From positions 1-32,601 of the IMG/VR virus record IMGVR_UViG_3300030117_004770: 32,601 bases of DNA; one strand, given 5' to 3'. The notes beneath the pieces are model-generated. The model did not search any database. It was not told where the DNA came from and worked only from the letters and a program-made list of their open reading frames with translations. The stretch comes from a virus. The position numbers were made by a program, and so were the translations under genes. Below are positions 21,839-30,409 of this stretch, piece by piece; within the stretch, counting starts at the first letter, position 1, and each line of letters starts with the position of its first letter.

Positions 21839-23803
21839 CTACTGGTTAGCTTTTAATTTCTTTAGTCTCTTTTTAATCTGTTCCGCTGTCGGGTTTGTAG
21901 AAGGCATTCTCGAATCATCTGGTTCTACTCCTGTAGTAACATTACTACCTGAATAATTAGCACCACCCGTTGCCGTATCCCTGAGTCTAGCTGTATCAAT
22001 AGCTTGTTGTTTTGCGTCTCCTCTTGCGTCCATAAACTCATTAGCTTGAATCCGTCTATCTCTCTGTTGCCTTTCTGTATCCTCTCGCATTAATCTATCT
22101 GTAGTACCCTCTGTAGCAGGAGTACGTTGCATACTTAAAAACGGCTGGTTTGTTGTTCCATATGAAGGTGTACTTGGTGTTGGTAATGCTGTACTCCTAC
22201 CTATTGTACTTAATGAGCCTTCACTTAAATTTTTTGAAGGTATATTGGGTTTAGCTATTTCGTTTTGTATTTGCTTTAGGCTGGGTGCTTTACCAGTAAA
22301 GTTTATGGGAATATCAGCAGCATCAGCATCAGGATTTACTGCCAATCCTGTATCAAAAGGTCGTATCTGTTTTTCTTGAGCTTCAGTTGGACCACCACTC
22401 ATTAAGTCTAGCACTTGTTGTTGTCTACTTGCCATACGTCCTTTTACAGCATCTCTCGCATCTAACTCAGCAAGGGAATCTGCTGGTTTACTAAAATCAA
22501 AAGTACCTGTAGCTCCTTTATAACCACTACCTAACGCTCTCCTACCTGCTTTTGTTGTTGATGTACCAATTATCTTACCTGATTTATCTCTGATAACCCT
22601 ACCTAAAAGCTCTCCTGAACCTGATTTGATTTCATTCGCCTGTCTTTTTTCTTCAGCTAGTCTAGCTCTTTCAGTTTGTTGGGCTAATATCTCAGGTCTA
22701 AGCGTAGCGAATCTTTGCTCCCCTGTTCGCCTACGTTCTAAAGCTTCTTTACCCATAGCTTCTTTCGCTGCTTTATCTCTTGCCATCATGTCCTCTCTTG
22801 AACGTAGATAGCCTAACCCAGAACCTGAACCACCAGAAGTACCACCTCCGCTTGGTGTAGCAGTTGAGGCTTCTTTAGTCCCTCTAGTCCGTGGTAGCTT
22901 TAATTGAGATCTTATTATATTGGGAATAGCTGATGACATTTCTTTAGCCTTTTCATCATCTGCTTCAATCTGAGCCTTTCTTTCTTCTGCTGATTGTTTT
23001 CTAAAATCTCTACTCCCCCTTTTAGGTGTTTCATTCCTTACTTCCATTGTTTGCAAAGGAACTTCAATTTCCCCTGACCTTCTCCCATCTGGACCTACTG
23101 CACCTTGTGAGGTAGGTACTATAGGATTTCCTTCATTATCTACCCCCATTGGAGCCTCTCTCGGATCAACGTCCATAAATCCTTTAGAAGCTGGTGCGCT
23201 TTCAGGAGCTGGTGCGCTTTCAGGAGCTGGTGCGCTTTCAGGTTGTTTTTTACTTTCAACTGTGTCTTTTATAAACTTTTTTATTGGGGTGGGTGTGCCT
23301 GAACCTAGCTTAACTGATTCGTTTATATACGGAACATCATCACTATTTATTAAATCCAAATTAGATTCTTGTACATTTCTACCCTCAGATATTAACAATT
23401 CTCTTTCTGGGTTCGACCTTCCAAATGAATCATCTCCTATATAATCAGGAGCAAACCCTAAAGCTTTATGCAACTGCCCTTCTTTTTTACCTGAAAATTC
23501 CCTAGTTATTGCTTGTTTTAAATTATGCCTATAATTTGCTAATTTAGTAGCATACTTATCCCCGTGATCATTATAGAAAGTACTACTAACTTTATTGATC
23601 AAATCTGAAGATCCTATTTGTCTTAGTTGTTTAGTAAGCAACGCAGTAAGATTTTCTTGTGTACTTCCTATAACTCCCGTAGTATCTCCAAGTTTAGAAC
23701 CTTTACTTGGACTAGAAAAAGCCCGATGAAATTTGTCTGAAAATTCTTTAGCGAGTTTAGCTTTATCTTTAGCGGAAAGCTTATCGTAGTCTACAGTAGC
23801 CAT
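21839..23803 (-). CDS. largely disordered protein with PESAPA repeats, candidate virion protein
   Basis: This 654-residue protein is unrecognised. Residues 1-120 form a helical, likely folded N-terminal part (DYDKLSAKDKAKLAKEF, then LTALLTKQLRQIG). The rest is Ser/Thr/Pro/Gly/Arg-rich and probably disordered. It includes a near-perfect tandem PESAPA repeat around residue 190, a Gly/Ser linker (GGGTSGGSGSGLG) and basic helices. The start ATG is preceded by AGGA at close spacing. It lies between TerL and the 428-residue protein. A flexible protein in this position could be an ejection, scaffold-like or cement component. Nothing identifies it firmly. Confidence 0.72.
   Translation of the reverse strand: MATVDYDKLSAKDKAKLAKEFSDKFHRAFSSPSKGSKLGDTTGVIGSTQENLTALLTKQLRQIGSSDLINKVSSTFYNDHGDKYATKLANYRHNLKQAITREFSGKKEGQLHKALGFAPDYIGDDSFGRSNPERELLISEGRNVQESNLDLINSDDVPYINESVKLGSGTPTPIKKFIKDTVESKKQPESAPAPESAPAPESAPASKGFMDVDPREAPMGVDNEGNPIVPTSQGAVGPDGRRSGEIEVPLQTMEVRNETPKRGSRDFRKQSAEERKAQIEADDEKAKEMSSAIPNIIRSQLKLPRTRGTKEASTATPSGGGTSGGSGSGLGYLRSREDMMARDKAAKEAMGKEALERRRTGEQRFATLRPEILAQQTERARLAEEKRQANEIKSGSGELLGRVIRDKSGKIIGTSTTKAGRRALGSGYKGATGTFDFSKPADSLAELDARDAVKGRMASRQQQVLDLMSGGPTEAQEKQIRPFDTGLAVNPDADAADIPINFTGKAPSLKQIQNEIAKPNIPSKNLSEGSLSTIGRSTALPTPSTPSYGTTNQPFLSMQRTPATEGTTDRLMREDTERQQRDRRIQANEFMDARGDAKQQAIDTARLRDTATGGANYSGSNVTTGVEPDDSRMPSTNPTAEQIKKRLKKLKANQ
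23190..23241. repeat. 18-bp in-frame tandem repeat encoding PESAPA
   Basis: The unit GCTGGTGCGCTTTCAGGA (plus strand) begins at 23190, 23208 and 23226; the third copy lacks the last two bases. The copies are identical, so the array is young and may vary in copy number between relatives by slippage. Confidence 0.92.
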
Positions 23804-23849
23804 ATCCTATAAATTTACAGCTATTTCAGACAAAGGCAACCGCTCAAAT

Positions 23850-25619
23850 CTAAGCAAGAGGTTGGTTTGTTAGCACATTTGTAAGCTGTTTCATAGACCT
23901 CCTGCGCCTTGATCCCTGTACCTTGTCTCCTAAATCAAGAGGCTCTACAGCTACAAGACCATGACGTTGTCTTGCGACATCAATACAGATAAAGGCAGCA
24001 TCAGCTAAGTCAGGGGATTTTCCTAACCGATTCTTATAATCTGGCTTGGATTCAAGCTTCATTCTAAGGGTAGAACCTTTGACCATATCGTACTTACGAC
24101 CTACAACTTCTTGAGCTAACTCATTAGTAATACCAAATAACTGTTTAGTTCTACAGAATTCCTTACCCACAAACCAAAGTTCAGTAACTCGATTGACATA
24201 AAGCTCATTACCTATCAGTTTACTATTAGTACTGACTCGCTTGTCAGATGCTTTTCCACCGAATGAAACACGAAGAATATCATCACCAAACTCAGCAGCA
24301 AGAATGTCAGCCAAAGGGCTACCAGCACCTGTGGAGTCGATTCCTAAATTGGCTGGGATTATCTTCCTCTTCTTGCACTCGTCCTTTATCTGCTGAACAA
24401 TCTGGTAAGATCGGGGGACGGCTTTGTTGGTGGCATCGTCAGTAAGAGATATCGCTTCACCTAGCTGGCAAACAAATTGACCAGACTTATCATACCCAAC
24501 ATGACCAGTATAAAGTATTGTTCGGTCACCACCATTAGTAAAAGCAGGGTCACAGCCAGCAATAGGTGTGGGGGTTCCCTCCCATTCTATATTACCCATA
24601 GCTCCTGACTTAACTAACTCAGCGTCTGTGTAAACTCCATCGGTTTCGTCAGAGTCAAAAAATACTGCACGTACCATTCGATAGTAACCTCTACTCTCTT
24701 GACCCAGCAGTGCTTTGTCTTCTTCTATCTTTTCTTCTGTAGGTAACCAAGGGTAGACTGTTTCACCAGCAATTATGTTAGGAGATCTTTCTCCATCATA
24801 TCTTTTGTAAAGACCACCCCATTTTGTTTTCCAAGTTTCGTCTATGTTAGGATCAATAGAATCCCAGCCTTGTGCTGGTTCACTCCACTCACCGAAAGCA
24901 TCCCAACGAGAAGCAGGGTTTGATAAACCAACCAAACTAAATGATGGGTTCTTTGATAAGTTAGATAGACCTGCTTGTAGTATTGCTGTTGATAGTTCTG
25001 AAAGCTCGTCTGCAATCAAGATAACATTCTTTTGTTTGATACCGATAAACTTACCGACAGCTTCCCTAGTCTTACTACGTTCTGCTGCAATCAAACTCAA
25101 ACCCGCTTTCTCTATCAGAGTTCCATTCTCATTTACGTAAGCGACGTTACCAATAGAATCTCTTATCTTAAATGGTGCGCCTTCTAACACTGTTAGTAAA
25201 CTGATGACAGAACCCCATATTCTTTTTCTCGCCTCACGTAACGTAGTCGATGTTAGTAGAACAAGAGTATCTCTTGGTGCAGCTAACCAGTTCAGGATTC
25301 CCCATGCAGCCATAGTGTGTGACTTACCAGATGACGCAGCACCACCAATAGACACATACTTATTTTGTATAACAGCTTGTATCATACTCTCTGCCCAAGG
25401 ATGCTTAATCATCAGAGGTTCAGGGAGTTCGTCATGATTCCATAGTTCATCACACAACCTCCAGAAGTAATACTCTCTTGCCTTATTACTTTTATGGTTA
25501 GCTAACCCATACAACAAACCTGTTATTGTGTTTGTTGCATCAATACTCATCCCACCTACATCCATCTTAGATGTCTTCTCATCTATCCGTGGTTCATATA
25601 TTCGTAAGGTCTGCGTCAT
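23850..25619 (-). CDS. terL: terminase large subunit
   Basis: This 589-residue DNA-packaging motor has both TerL domains. ATPase: Walker A GAASSGKS (residues 93-100), Walker B with LIADE (201-205) after a hydrophobic strand, and a coupling motif GLSNP (231-235). RNase H-like nuclease: GCDPAF with Asp357, LGIDSTGAG with Asp428, and a C-terminal PDLADAAF. The length is usual for the family. It acts at the portal, cutting concatemers and pumping DNA. It is the first gene of the leftward operon, and the start ATG at 25617-25619 is 43 bases from the divergent HTH gene. No portal gene follows it, which is unusual because portal often comes next. Confidence 0.95.
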   Translation of the reverse strand: MTQTLRIYEPRIDEKTSKMDVGGMSIDATNTITGLLYGLANHKSNKAREYYFWRLCDELWNHDELPEPLMIKHPWAESMIQAVIQNKYVSIGGAASSGKSHTMAAWGILNWLAAPRDTLVLLTSTTLREARKRIWGSVISLLTVLEGAPFKIRDSIGNVAYVNENGTLIEKAGLSLIAAERSKTREAVGKFIGIKQKNVILIADELSELSTAILQAGLSNLSKNPSFSLVGLSNPASRWDAFGEWSEPAQGWDSIDPNIDETWKTKWGGLYKRYDGERSPNIIAGETVYPWLPTEEKIEEDKALLGQESRGYYRMVRAVFFDSDETDGVYTDAELVKSGAMGNIEWEGTPTPIAGCDPAFTNGGDRTILYTGHVGYDKSGQFVCQLGEAISLTDDATNKAVPRSYQIVQQIKDECKKRKIIPANLGIDSTGAGSPLADILAAEFGDDILRVSFGGKASDKRVSTNSKLIGNELYVNRVTELWFVGKEFCRTKQLFGITNELAQEVVGRKYDMVKGSTLRMKLESKPDYKNRLGKSPDLADAAFICIDVARQRHGLVAVEPLDLGDKVQGSRRRRSMKQLTNVLTNQPLA

Positions 25620-25624
25620 TTAAT

Positions 25625-25653
25625 TTGAAAGCTATGTAAATATATAGTATATA
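25625..25653 (+). promoter_or_regulatory. candidate rightward promoter in the divergent gap
   Basis: TTGAAA (25625-25630) and TATATA (25648-25653) are 17 bases apart in the 43-bp gap between TerL and the HTH gene. The predicted start of transcription, about 25660, is only a few bases from the TTG start codon. The TerL promoter on the other strand is not resolved. Confidence 0.55.
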
Positions 25654-25662
25654 TTAAGTGCT

Positions 25663-26283
25663 TTGGCTTATAAATCTAAAAAATCTAAGCTGCTTAAACA
25701 TGCTCTCGAAATGTACGAGCAGCAATATAAACTTGTTACTATTGCGAAGGAGTTAGGAATCAATGTATCTACTCTCCGTAGATGGTTAAGGGATGAGGGT
25801 GCAAAACCAAAAAAAGATCCTCATGCAAATAACCCATCTCTGAAAGAAGTAGAAGAAGTAAAAGAAAATAAAGATCCTTTACAAGCAACACTTGATGATA
25901 ACCTAGAAGGTAAAACAGATGAGGCTATAAAAGAAGCTAAACTGGAAGCTCGTATAGATGAGGACAAGAAACTTATGGAGATTGCTCAATCACAATCATC
26001 TCCAGCAGAAAAGTATCAATCTTATGTAGCTGCCTCCGCTATAAAACTTCTGCGGGACAGTATGAAAAACCTTAGAGGACCACGTACAGTTAAAGAACTG
26101 TCTGAGCTAGATCAGTTAATACGTAGGAATTTAGGTTTGAATGCACGTACAGCAGGGGGTTCAGGCAAGTTGCAGATAGACATTAGTATTTTAAATAACG
26201 CAAAGGCAGACCGTGGTGATGGTGCTGTTAAAATAAACAAAGATAAAATAATAGATGTTGAGCCAGACGATGATAAATCCTGA
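25663..26283 (+). CDS. HTH DNA-binding protein, probable terminase small subunit
   Basis: This 206-residue protein has an N-terminal homeodomain-like helix-turn-helix (about residues 9-44, with IAKELGINVSTLRRWLRDEG as the recognition part), a charged linker, and a helical C-terminal region. Around residues 120-165 (KYQSYVAASAIKLLRDSM, then ELDQLIRRNLGLN) it has the composition of small terminase oligomerisation regions. It is divergent from and next to TerL, which fits a TerS that marks DNA for packaging. A transcription regulator is the alternative. No in-frame ATG occurs near the start, so a TTG at 25663 is needed. The next ATG would cut off part of the first helix. Confidence 0.7.
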   Translation: MAYKSKKSKLLKHALEMYEQQYKLVTIAKELGINVSTLRRWLRDEGAKPKKDPHANNPSLKEVEEVKENKDPLQATLDDNLEGKTDEAIKEAKLEARIDEDKKLMEIAQSQSSPAEKYQSYVAASAIKLLRDSMKNLRGPRTVKELSELDQLIRRNLGLNARTAGGSGKLQIDISILNNAKADRGDGAVKINKDKIIDVEPDDDKS

Positions 26284-26527
26284 AACAAAAGAAGACTTAG
26301 ATAAACCTGTACTTCTATTTAGTGGTTTAGAAGATGCTTACATAGGCACGGTAGAACAGTATGGCAGACCACCTGTTGCTTGTTACTCAAAGCAAATGAC
26401 AATAGATTTACTACAAAAAAATTATAACCTTACAAAGCAACAAGCTTATGAAAGGTATGAATATGAATACCTACAAACAAACTTTTGGGAGGGTACGCCA
26501 TGTTTCTTAGACGATCTATCGGAGTAA
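26270..26527 (+). CDS. hypothetical protein
   Basis: This protein is unrecognised. The ATG at 26270 gives 85 residues. An upstream ATG at 26255 in the same frame would add five. Both overlap the end of the HTH gene. It is acidic and Tyr-rich, with a possible helix pair at the C-terminus (KQQAYERYEYEYLQ). It has no metal or catalytic motif, and its end overlaps the next gene by 28 bases. The gene lies in the transcript starting near 25660. Confidence 0.68.
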   Translation: MINPETKEDLDKPVLLFSGLEDAYIGTVEQYGRPPVACYSKQMTIDLLQKNYNLTKQQAYERYEYEYLQTNFWEGTPCFLDDLSE

Positions 26528-26769
26528 TGTTTGAAGACAGGAAGGTTGAAGAAAACCCCTGTGTCATGGTACGTAAAGAAATGGGTAAAGACTTTACCTA
26601 TATTGTAGAACGTAGGTCTGGTACTTATTACAGAGTAATACCTAACTCAGCAAAAGAAGTATTTTATATACAGATGCTTGTCCCAAACGTAGATGCCTTA
26701 ATTCCAGAAGAAGGAGATGGCGTAATACTTTCTGCTAAAGCTATAGAACATTGTGATTATAGGAGTTGA
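26500..26769 (+). CDS. hypothetical protein with a strong SD
   Basis: This 89-residue protein is unrecognised. GGAGGG (26488-26493), six bases before the ATG at 26500, fixes the start. A TTG at 26485 in the same frame is not needed. The protein is strand-rich and small: a stretch of PCVMVRKEMG, then FTYIVERRSGTYYRVIP and EVFYIQMLVP. The C-terminal part has EGDGVILSAKAIEHC. It may be a small beta-barrel. It overlaps the genes on both sides. Confidence 0.75.
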   Translation: MFLRRSIGVMFEDRKVEENPCVMVRKEMGKDFTYIVERRSGTYYRVIPNSAKEVFYIQMLVPNVDALIPEEGDGVILSAKAIEHCDYRS

Positions 26770-27259
26770 TAACGGACTCAACGGTGGGTTAGTCGCCATA
26801 TCAAAACAAACAGGAGCTGTCATTGATAAGACAGTGATGCCTACACTTCATCGTTGTAAGAAACGAGAAACCGATACTCGTAAAGTATATGAATGGGTGA
26901 TGGCACTTGAATCAGATTTTATCTTTGCTATCGAAGAGCCATTGCACCATGCAAAGAGTTCACAAGCTGTTCGATCTATGGCAATATCATTTGGTAAATT
27001 ATTAGGACTAGCTGAAAGTAGGCAGTGGGATGTACAATGCGTCAAAGTACGTAACTGGCAAAAGGCTATGTTAGGTCACTTGGCTCCACCGTATGATACA
27101 AAGAAAGCTGCATTAGGAGTGGCTAATATGTTAGCTCCTGAAGAATGTTGGTTAAAAAGTAAACGCTGTTCTAAACCTCACGATGGTATGGTAGACGCTT
27201 TTCTGATAGCTAGATACATACGGAAAGGTCACGCTTTAGTAGGGTATGATAAATTGTAA
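26753..27259 (+). CDS. RuvC-like Holliday junction resolvase
   Basis: This 168-residue protein has an RNase H-like resolvase pattern: Asp6 in IIGVDNGLNGG, acidic Glu61/Glu62 in FAIEEPLHHAKSSQ, and a C-terminal HDGMVDAFLIARY with Asp144 and Asp148. The family cuts four-way DNA junctions with these four acidic residues and divalent metal. In phage it resolves recombination or replication branches before packaging. The start is a GTG overlapping the upstream gene. It lies between the candidate TerS and the helicase. The size is normal for phage RuvC-like enzymes. It is shorter than some bacterial RuvC proteins. Confidence 0.88.
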   Translation: MIIGVDNGLNGGLVAISKQTGAVIDKTVMPTLHRCKKRETDTRKVYEWVMALESDFIFAIEEPLHHAKSSQAVRSMAISFGKLLGLAESRQWDVQCVKVRNWQKAMLGHLAPPYDTKKAALGVANMLAPEECWLKSKRCSKPHDGMVDAFLIARYIRKGHALVGYDKL

Positions 27260-27269
27260 AAAGTTTTCC

Positions 27270-27297
27270 TTGCCTTCAATTCAAGTTCTTTTACTAT
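27270..27297 (+). promoter_or_regulatory. candidate promoter before the helicase gene
   Basis: TTGCCT (27270-27275) and TACTAT (27292-27297) are 16 bases apart in a 45-bp gap. The predicted transcript would begin at about the ATG at 27305. The match is weak and needs a mapped transcript. Confidence 0.38.
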
Positions 27298-27304
27298 GTC
27301 TTAA

Positions 27305-28600
27305 ATGAAAAACCTATTCCCCGCTCAGTCCAAAGTGGCTGACTTCTTTGAAGAAAAACTAAGAGAAAATAAAAACACTCTAGATTCTAGCTCTGTTGGT
27401 ACTGGAAAAACAGTAGTAGCAGCCCATTTAGCTTTACGTTTAGATCGTCCTGTAGCTGTCATGTGTCCTAAAGCAGTGATCCCTTCATGGGAAAGAGAGC
27501 TAAAGGAAGTGGGTATTGATCCTATATTCGTACTTAATTTTGAAAAGGTAAGGACTGGTAATACGCCACATATGTCTAAGAGGGGTAAAAAGATAATGAA
27601 CTGGAAAGTCCCTAAGAACACTTTGTTTTTAGTAGATGAGATACATAAATGCAAAGGTCCATATACACAAAATGCACAGCTTATTATAAGCCTAGTTAAA
27701 CAAGGGTTTCTAGTACATGGGATGTCAGCAACAGCGTGTGAAGATCCTACAGAGATGAGGTCTATCGGTTATATGTTAGGGCTACATAGCCTAGCTAAAA
27801 CAGAAAATGGTTTATATAACTGGTTCAGTTGGATGAAAGCTAATGGGTGTTACCAAGATGAGTGGAATGGTTGGCACTTAGGAGCAAAGAGTAACCTCAA
27901 AAAGATACACGAAAAGATCTATGGTGTTATGGGGGCTAAGTTAACTGTAGCAGATTTCCCTGATTCATTCAGAAATAACAGGGTTTTCATAGAGCCTATG
28001 GAATTTGCTGATTCTAAGAAGATCATAAAGACTTATGAAAAGTTAGGGCTAACACCGCAAATAATAACAGAACTTATCGAAAATGGTTCTGTTGGAAATA
28101 GTGACCATGTGATCGTTAACATCCTACGTGCAAGACAACTAACAGAAGCTATGAAAGTTCCTGATTTAGTTGCATACGCACAAGACTTAGAAGAACAAGG
28201 TAACTCTGTGGTGTTGTTTGTTAACTTCAGAGACACTGTAGTAACACTATGTGATCAACTGGAATGCAAAGCTATAGAGGGGGGTCAGACAGTAGAAGAA
28301 CGACAAGCAATCGTAGACGAATTTCAAAATGATGAATCAACTATTGTGGTTGCTAACATTGCAGCAGGGGGTACTGGACTATCATTACACGATTGTAATG
28401 GGGATAGACCAAGAGTTAGTTTGATATGTCCTTCTTTCAATGCTAAAGACTACCTCCAAACTTTAGGACGTATCCACCGTAATGGTGCAAAGTCTGACGC
28501 TATACAAAAAGTTTTAGTTACATCAGGGTCTATAGAAGAAAATGTTATAGACTCTATTGAAAGAAAAATAAATAACCTAACAGAGTTACATGGAGTCTAG
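27305..28600 (+). CDS. SNF2-like DExH helicase/ATPase
   Basis: This 431-residue two-lobed superfamily 2 protein carries in order: a Q-motif-like LFPAQSKVADFF, Walker A SSVGTGKT (29-36), a DEIH box (111-114), GMSATA (139-144), VVLFVNFRDTV, ANIAAGGTGLSLHDC and a QTLGRIHRNG motif VI. This is the SNF2-like pattern typical of phage helicases that remodel or branch-migrate DNA using ATP. It is compact and has no extra DNA-binding domain. It sits between a junction resolvase and a RecB/Cas4-like nuclease, so a recombination or replication-restart role is likely. The ATG at 27305 has no SD and is almost next to a candidate promoter. Confidence 0.92.
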   Translation: MKNLFPAQSKVADFFEEKLRENKNTLDSSSVGTGKTVVAAHLALRLDRPVAVMCPKAVIPSWERELKEVGIDPIFVLNFEKVRTGNTPHMSKRGKKIMNWKVPKNTLFLVDEIHKCKGPYTQNAQLIISLVKQGFLVHGMSATACEDPTEMRSIGYMLGLHSLAKTENGLYNWFSWMKANGCYQDEWNGWHLGAKSNLKKIHEKIYGVMGAKLTVADFPDSFRNNRVFIEPMEFADSKKIIKTYEKLGLTPQIITELIENGSVGNSDHVIVNILRARQLTEAMKVPDLVAYAQDLEEQGNSVVLFVNFRDTVVTLCDQLECKAIEGGQTVEERQAIVDEFQNDESTIVVANIAAGGTGLSLHDCNGDRPRVSLICPSFNAKDYLQTLGRIHRNGAKSDAIQKVLVTSGSIEENVIDSIERKINNLTELHGV

Positions 28601-29711
28601 TACCCCCGACCATAGCAGCAGAGGACACGCTCCTTTCTCGCCATCAAGTCTCAAGTACGTAGCAGGTTGTTCTGGTTACGAAGGACGATCAGGTACAAAC
28701 GCTGCTGCTGAAAAAGGTACTCGTATCCACGAAGCCTTAGAAGTTCGTGATCCCTCTGCCCTGCACGATGAAGACGAAGTCATGATCTATGAAGCAATCG
28801 TCAAGCAAGAGGATGAGTATACCAAGAATTATGCTAAAGGGCAGGAGTACAAGGAAGAGAATGAGATCCTTCTAGATGTTGATCTTGACTCTACAAACAC
28901 ATGGGGAACTTGCGATAGACTACTTACATTTGGTAACAGAGCCATACTAGCAGATTACAAAACAGGAGTTAGTGAAATAGACCCACCTAGAAGTAACTGG
29001 CAAGCAAGGGCTTACACAGTAGGAGCTTTTCAAAAATATCCAGAGCTTGATGAAATCACTTTTGTGTTCTATATACCTGTACGCAATGAAGTACTGGAAG
29101 GAACATTTACACGAGAAGAATTGCCCTTATTGGTTAAGCAACTAGCCGATGTAATACGTAATGGGGAGAAAGTGCGCCCTCAATGGGATGGTGGTTTCCC
29201 AGAAGTAGACGCACTTTCTCCTTCGGTTAACTGCCGATTCTGTAAACATGAAGAGTACTGTCCCTCACTTGGTGGTTTAGCAGTTGAAATAGTACAACGT
29301 ATATCGGGGGATAATTTGCCTAAAGAAAATATAGAAGATCCTACAGACCCTAACACAGTAGAGCATCTTTATATCGTAGCTAAAGTTGTAGAGAATTGGG
29401 CTAAGAGAATAAAAGAAAAAGCTGTTACTCTAGCTAAAGAGGGGGTGGAGTTTCAGAACTTGAAACTTAGATCTATGGGAGCAACTCGTAAGTGTACAGA
29501 CAACATGAAGTTATTAGAAATAGCAAAAGAGTACGATTTGGAACAAGAAGATTTACTTAATTTGATTAATATCCCCCTTAAAAAAGTAGCTAATGCTGTG
29601 GGAGATAACGCCCCAAAAGGAGAAAAAGGAGAAAAATCAAGATCTTTTCTTGACGCTGTTGAAAACAATGGCATTATAGAAACATCAGAAGAAAGGTTTA
29701 CCCTTTCTTGA
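28590..29711 (+). CDS. DUF2800 RecB/Cas4-like Fe-S nuclease
   Basis: This 373-residue protein matches DUF2800, a phage PD-(D/E)XK nuclease family. It opens with PFSPSSLKYVAGCSGYEG containing Cys27, then GTRIHEAL (His47). The catalytic core has Asp109 in TCDRLL, Asp122 and Lys124 in ADYKTG, and Gln138 in NWQARAY. Cys27 together with Cys215, Cys218 and Cys224 (CRFCKHEEYC) has the spacing of the Fe-S cluster of Cas4/AddB nucleases. The expected role is DNA end resection for recombination-dependent replication. It starts inside the end of the helicase gene, an 11-base overlap, so the two are likely co-translated. The last 40 residues are Lys/Glu-rich. Confidence 0.88.
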   Translation: MESSTPDHSSRGHAPFSPSSLKYVAGCSGYEGRSGTNAAAEKGTRIHEALEVRDPSALHDEDEVMIYEAIVKQEDEYTKNYAKGQEYKEENEILLDVDLDSTNTWGTCDRLLTFGNRAILADYKTGVSEIDPPRSNWQARAYTVGAFQKYPELDEITFVFYIPVRNEVLEGTFTREELPLLVKQLADVIRNGEKVRPQWDGGFPEVDALSPSVNCRFCKHEEYCPSLGGLAVEIVQRISGDNLPKENIEDPTDPNTVEHLYIVAKVVENWAKRIKEKAVTLAKEGVEFQNLKLRSMGATRKCTDNMKLLEIAKEYDLEQEDLLNLINIPLKKVANAVGDNAPKGEKGEKSRSFLDAVENNGIIETSEERFTLS

Positions 29712-29750
29712 AACTAGAATAAAAACAAGACCAAGACCAAAACTAAGACC

Positions 29751-30407
29751 ATGCCCAAGACTAAATTAGTAGAAGCTAAAAAAGAAGAACTCGCAGCTCC
29801 AGTAGCTGCTCCAAGGCTTGCGATATCAGCAGAAGATATCGAAATTCCAAGACTCAATGTTATACAAGGATCTTCGGAAATCGATGGTGACGAAGGTGCT
29901 CTCGTCATCAATAGAACCCATACTATTATGCCTACAGGGGAAACACTCGCTGTTATTCCGATTACGGCAGTAAAAGGGTGGGCAGAAAACGTACCGTTCG
30001 GTTCAAACGAAGTAGCGAGAGTTGCTTACAGTACAGATGAGAAACAAGCAATAGCGGAAGATTCAGATCATGGATTGATTGAATTTGCCGATATTACGTT
30101 ACTCATCCCCGAACCCGCATCTATATCAGAGGAAGTTGCTGATGCATTTCCTTTTCCAATAGGAGATACTTCTTATGCGATGGGTAAAATCCATGTACGT
30201 AAACAAGCATACCGAAATACGTTCAAGAGACTTGGACTATTTCAAGCGATGAATCCAGATTCTCCACTGTGTGCAAAACACTGGAAGTTTCAGGCTGATC
30301 AAGCTACAGCTAACAGAGTCAGTTGGTTTATACCACAAATGACTGTAACTAAGGTTGATACCGATCCACAAGTTGTCGATTTCGTATCTAGAATTATCCC
30401 TTCCTAA
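29751..30407 (+). CDS. candidate single-stranded DNA-binding protein
   Basis: This 218-residue protein is not firmly identified. An Ala/Lys/Glu-rich N-terminus (about 25 residues) leads into AEDIEIPRLNVIQGSSEIDGD, a pattern seen in phage proteins thought to bind single-stranded DNA. The strand-rich remainder contains LAVIPITAVKGW, YAMGKIHVRKQAYRNTF and WFIPQMTVTKV. It occupies the place between the RecB/Cas4-like nuclease and DNA polymerase where many phages carry a DUF2815-type ssDNA-binding protein, but it does not look like DUF2815 itself. The role is inferred mainly from position. The 5' leader has a repeated AAGACCAA-type tract (29724-29750). Confidence 0.6.
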   Translation: MPKTKLVEAKKEELAAPVAAPRLAISAEDIEIPRLNVIQGSSEIDGDEGALVINRTHTIMPTGETLAVIPITAVKGWAENVPFGSNEVARVAYSTDEKQAIAEDSDHGLIEFADITLLIPEPASISEEVADAFPFPIGDTSYAMGKIHVRKQAYRNTFKRLGLFQAMNPDSPLCAKHWKFQADQATANRVSWFIPQMTVTKVDTDPQVVDFVSRIIPS

Positions 30408-30409
30408 TT

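Noticed and set aside
29714-29911. leftward 65-codon frame opposite the candidate ssDNA-binding gene start
   Set aside because: Its end is a low-complexity Val/Leu repeat from the AAGACC-type tract on the other strand, and it has no SD.
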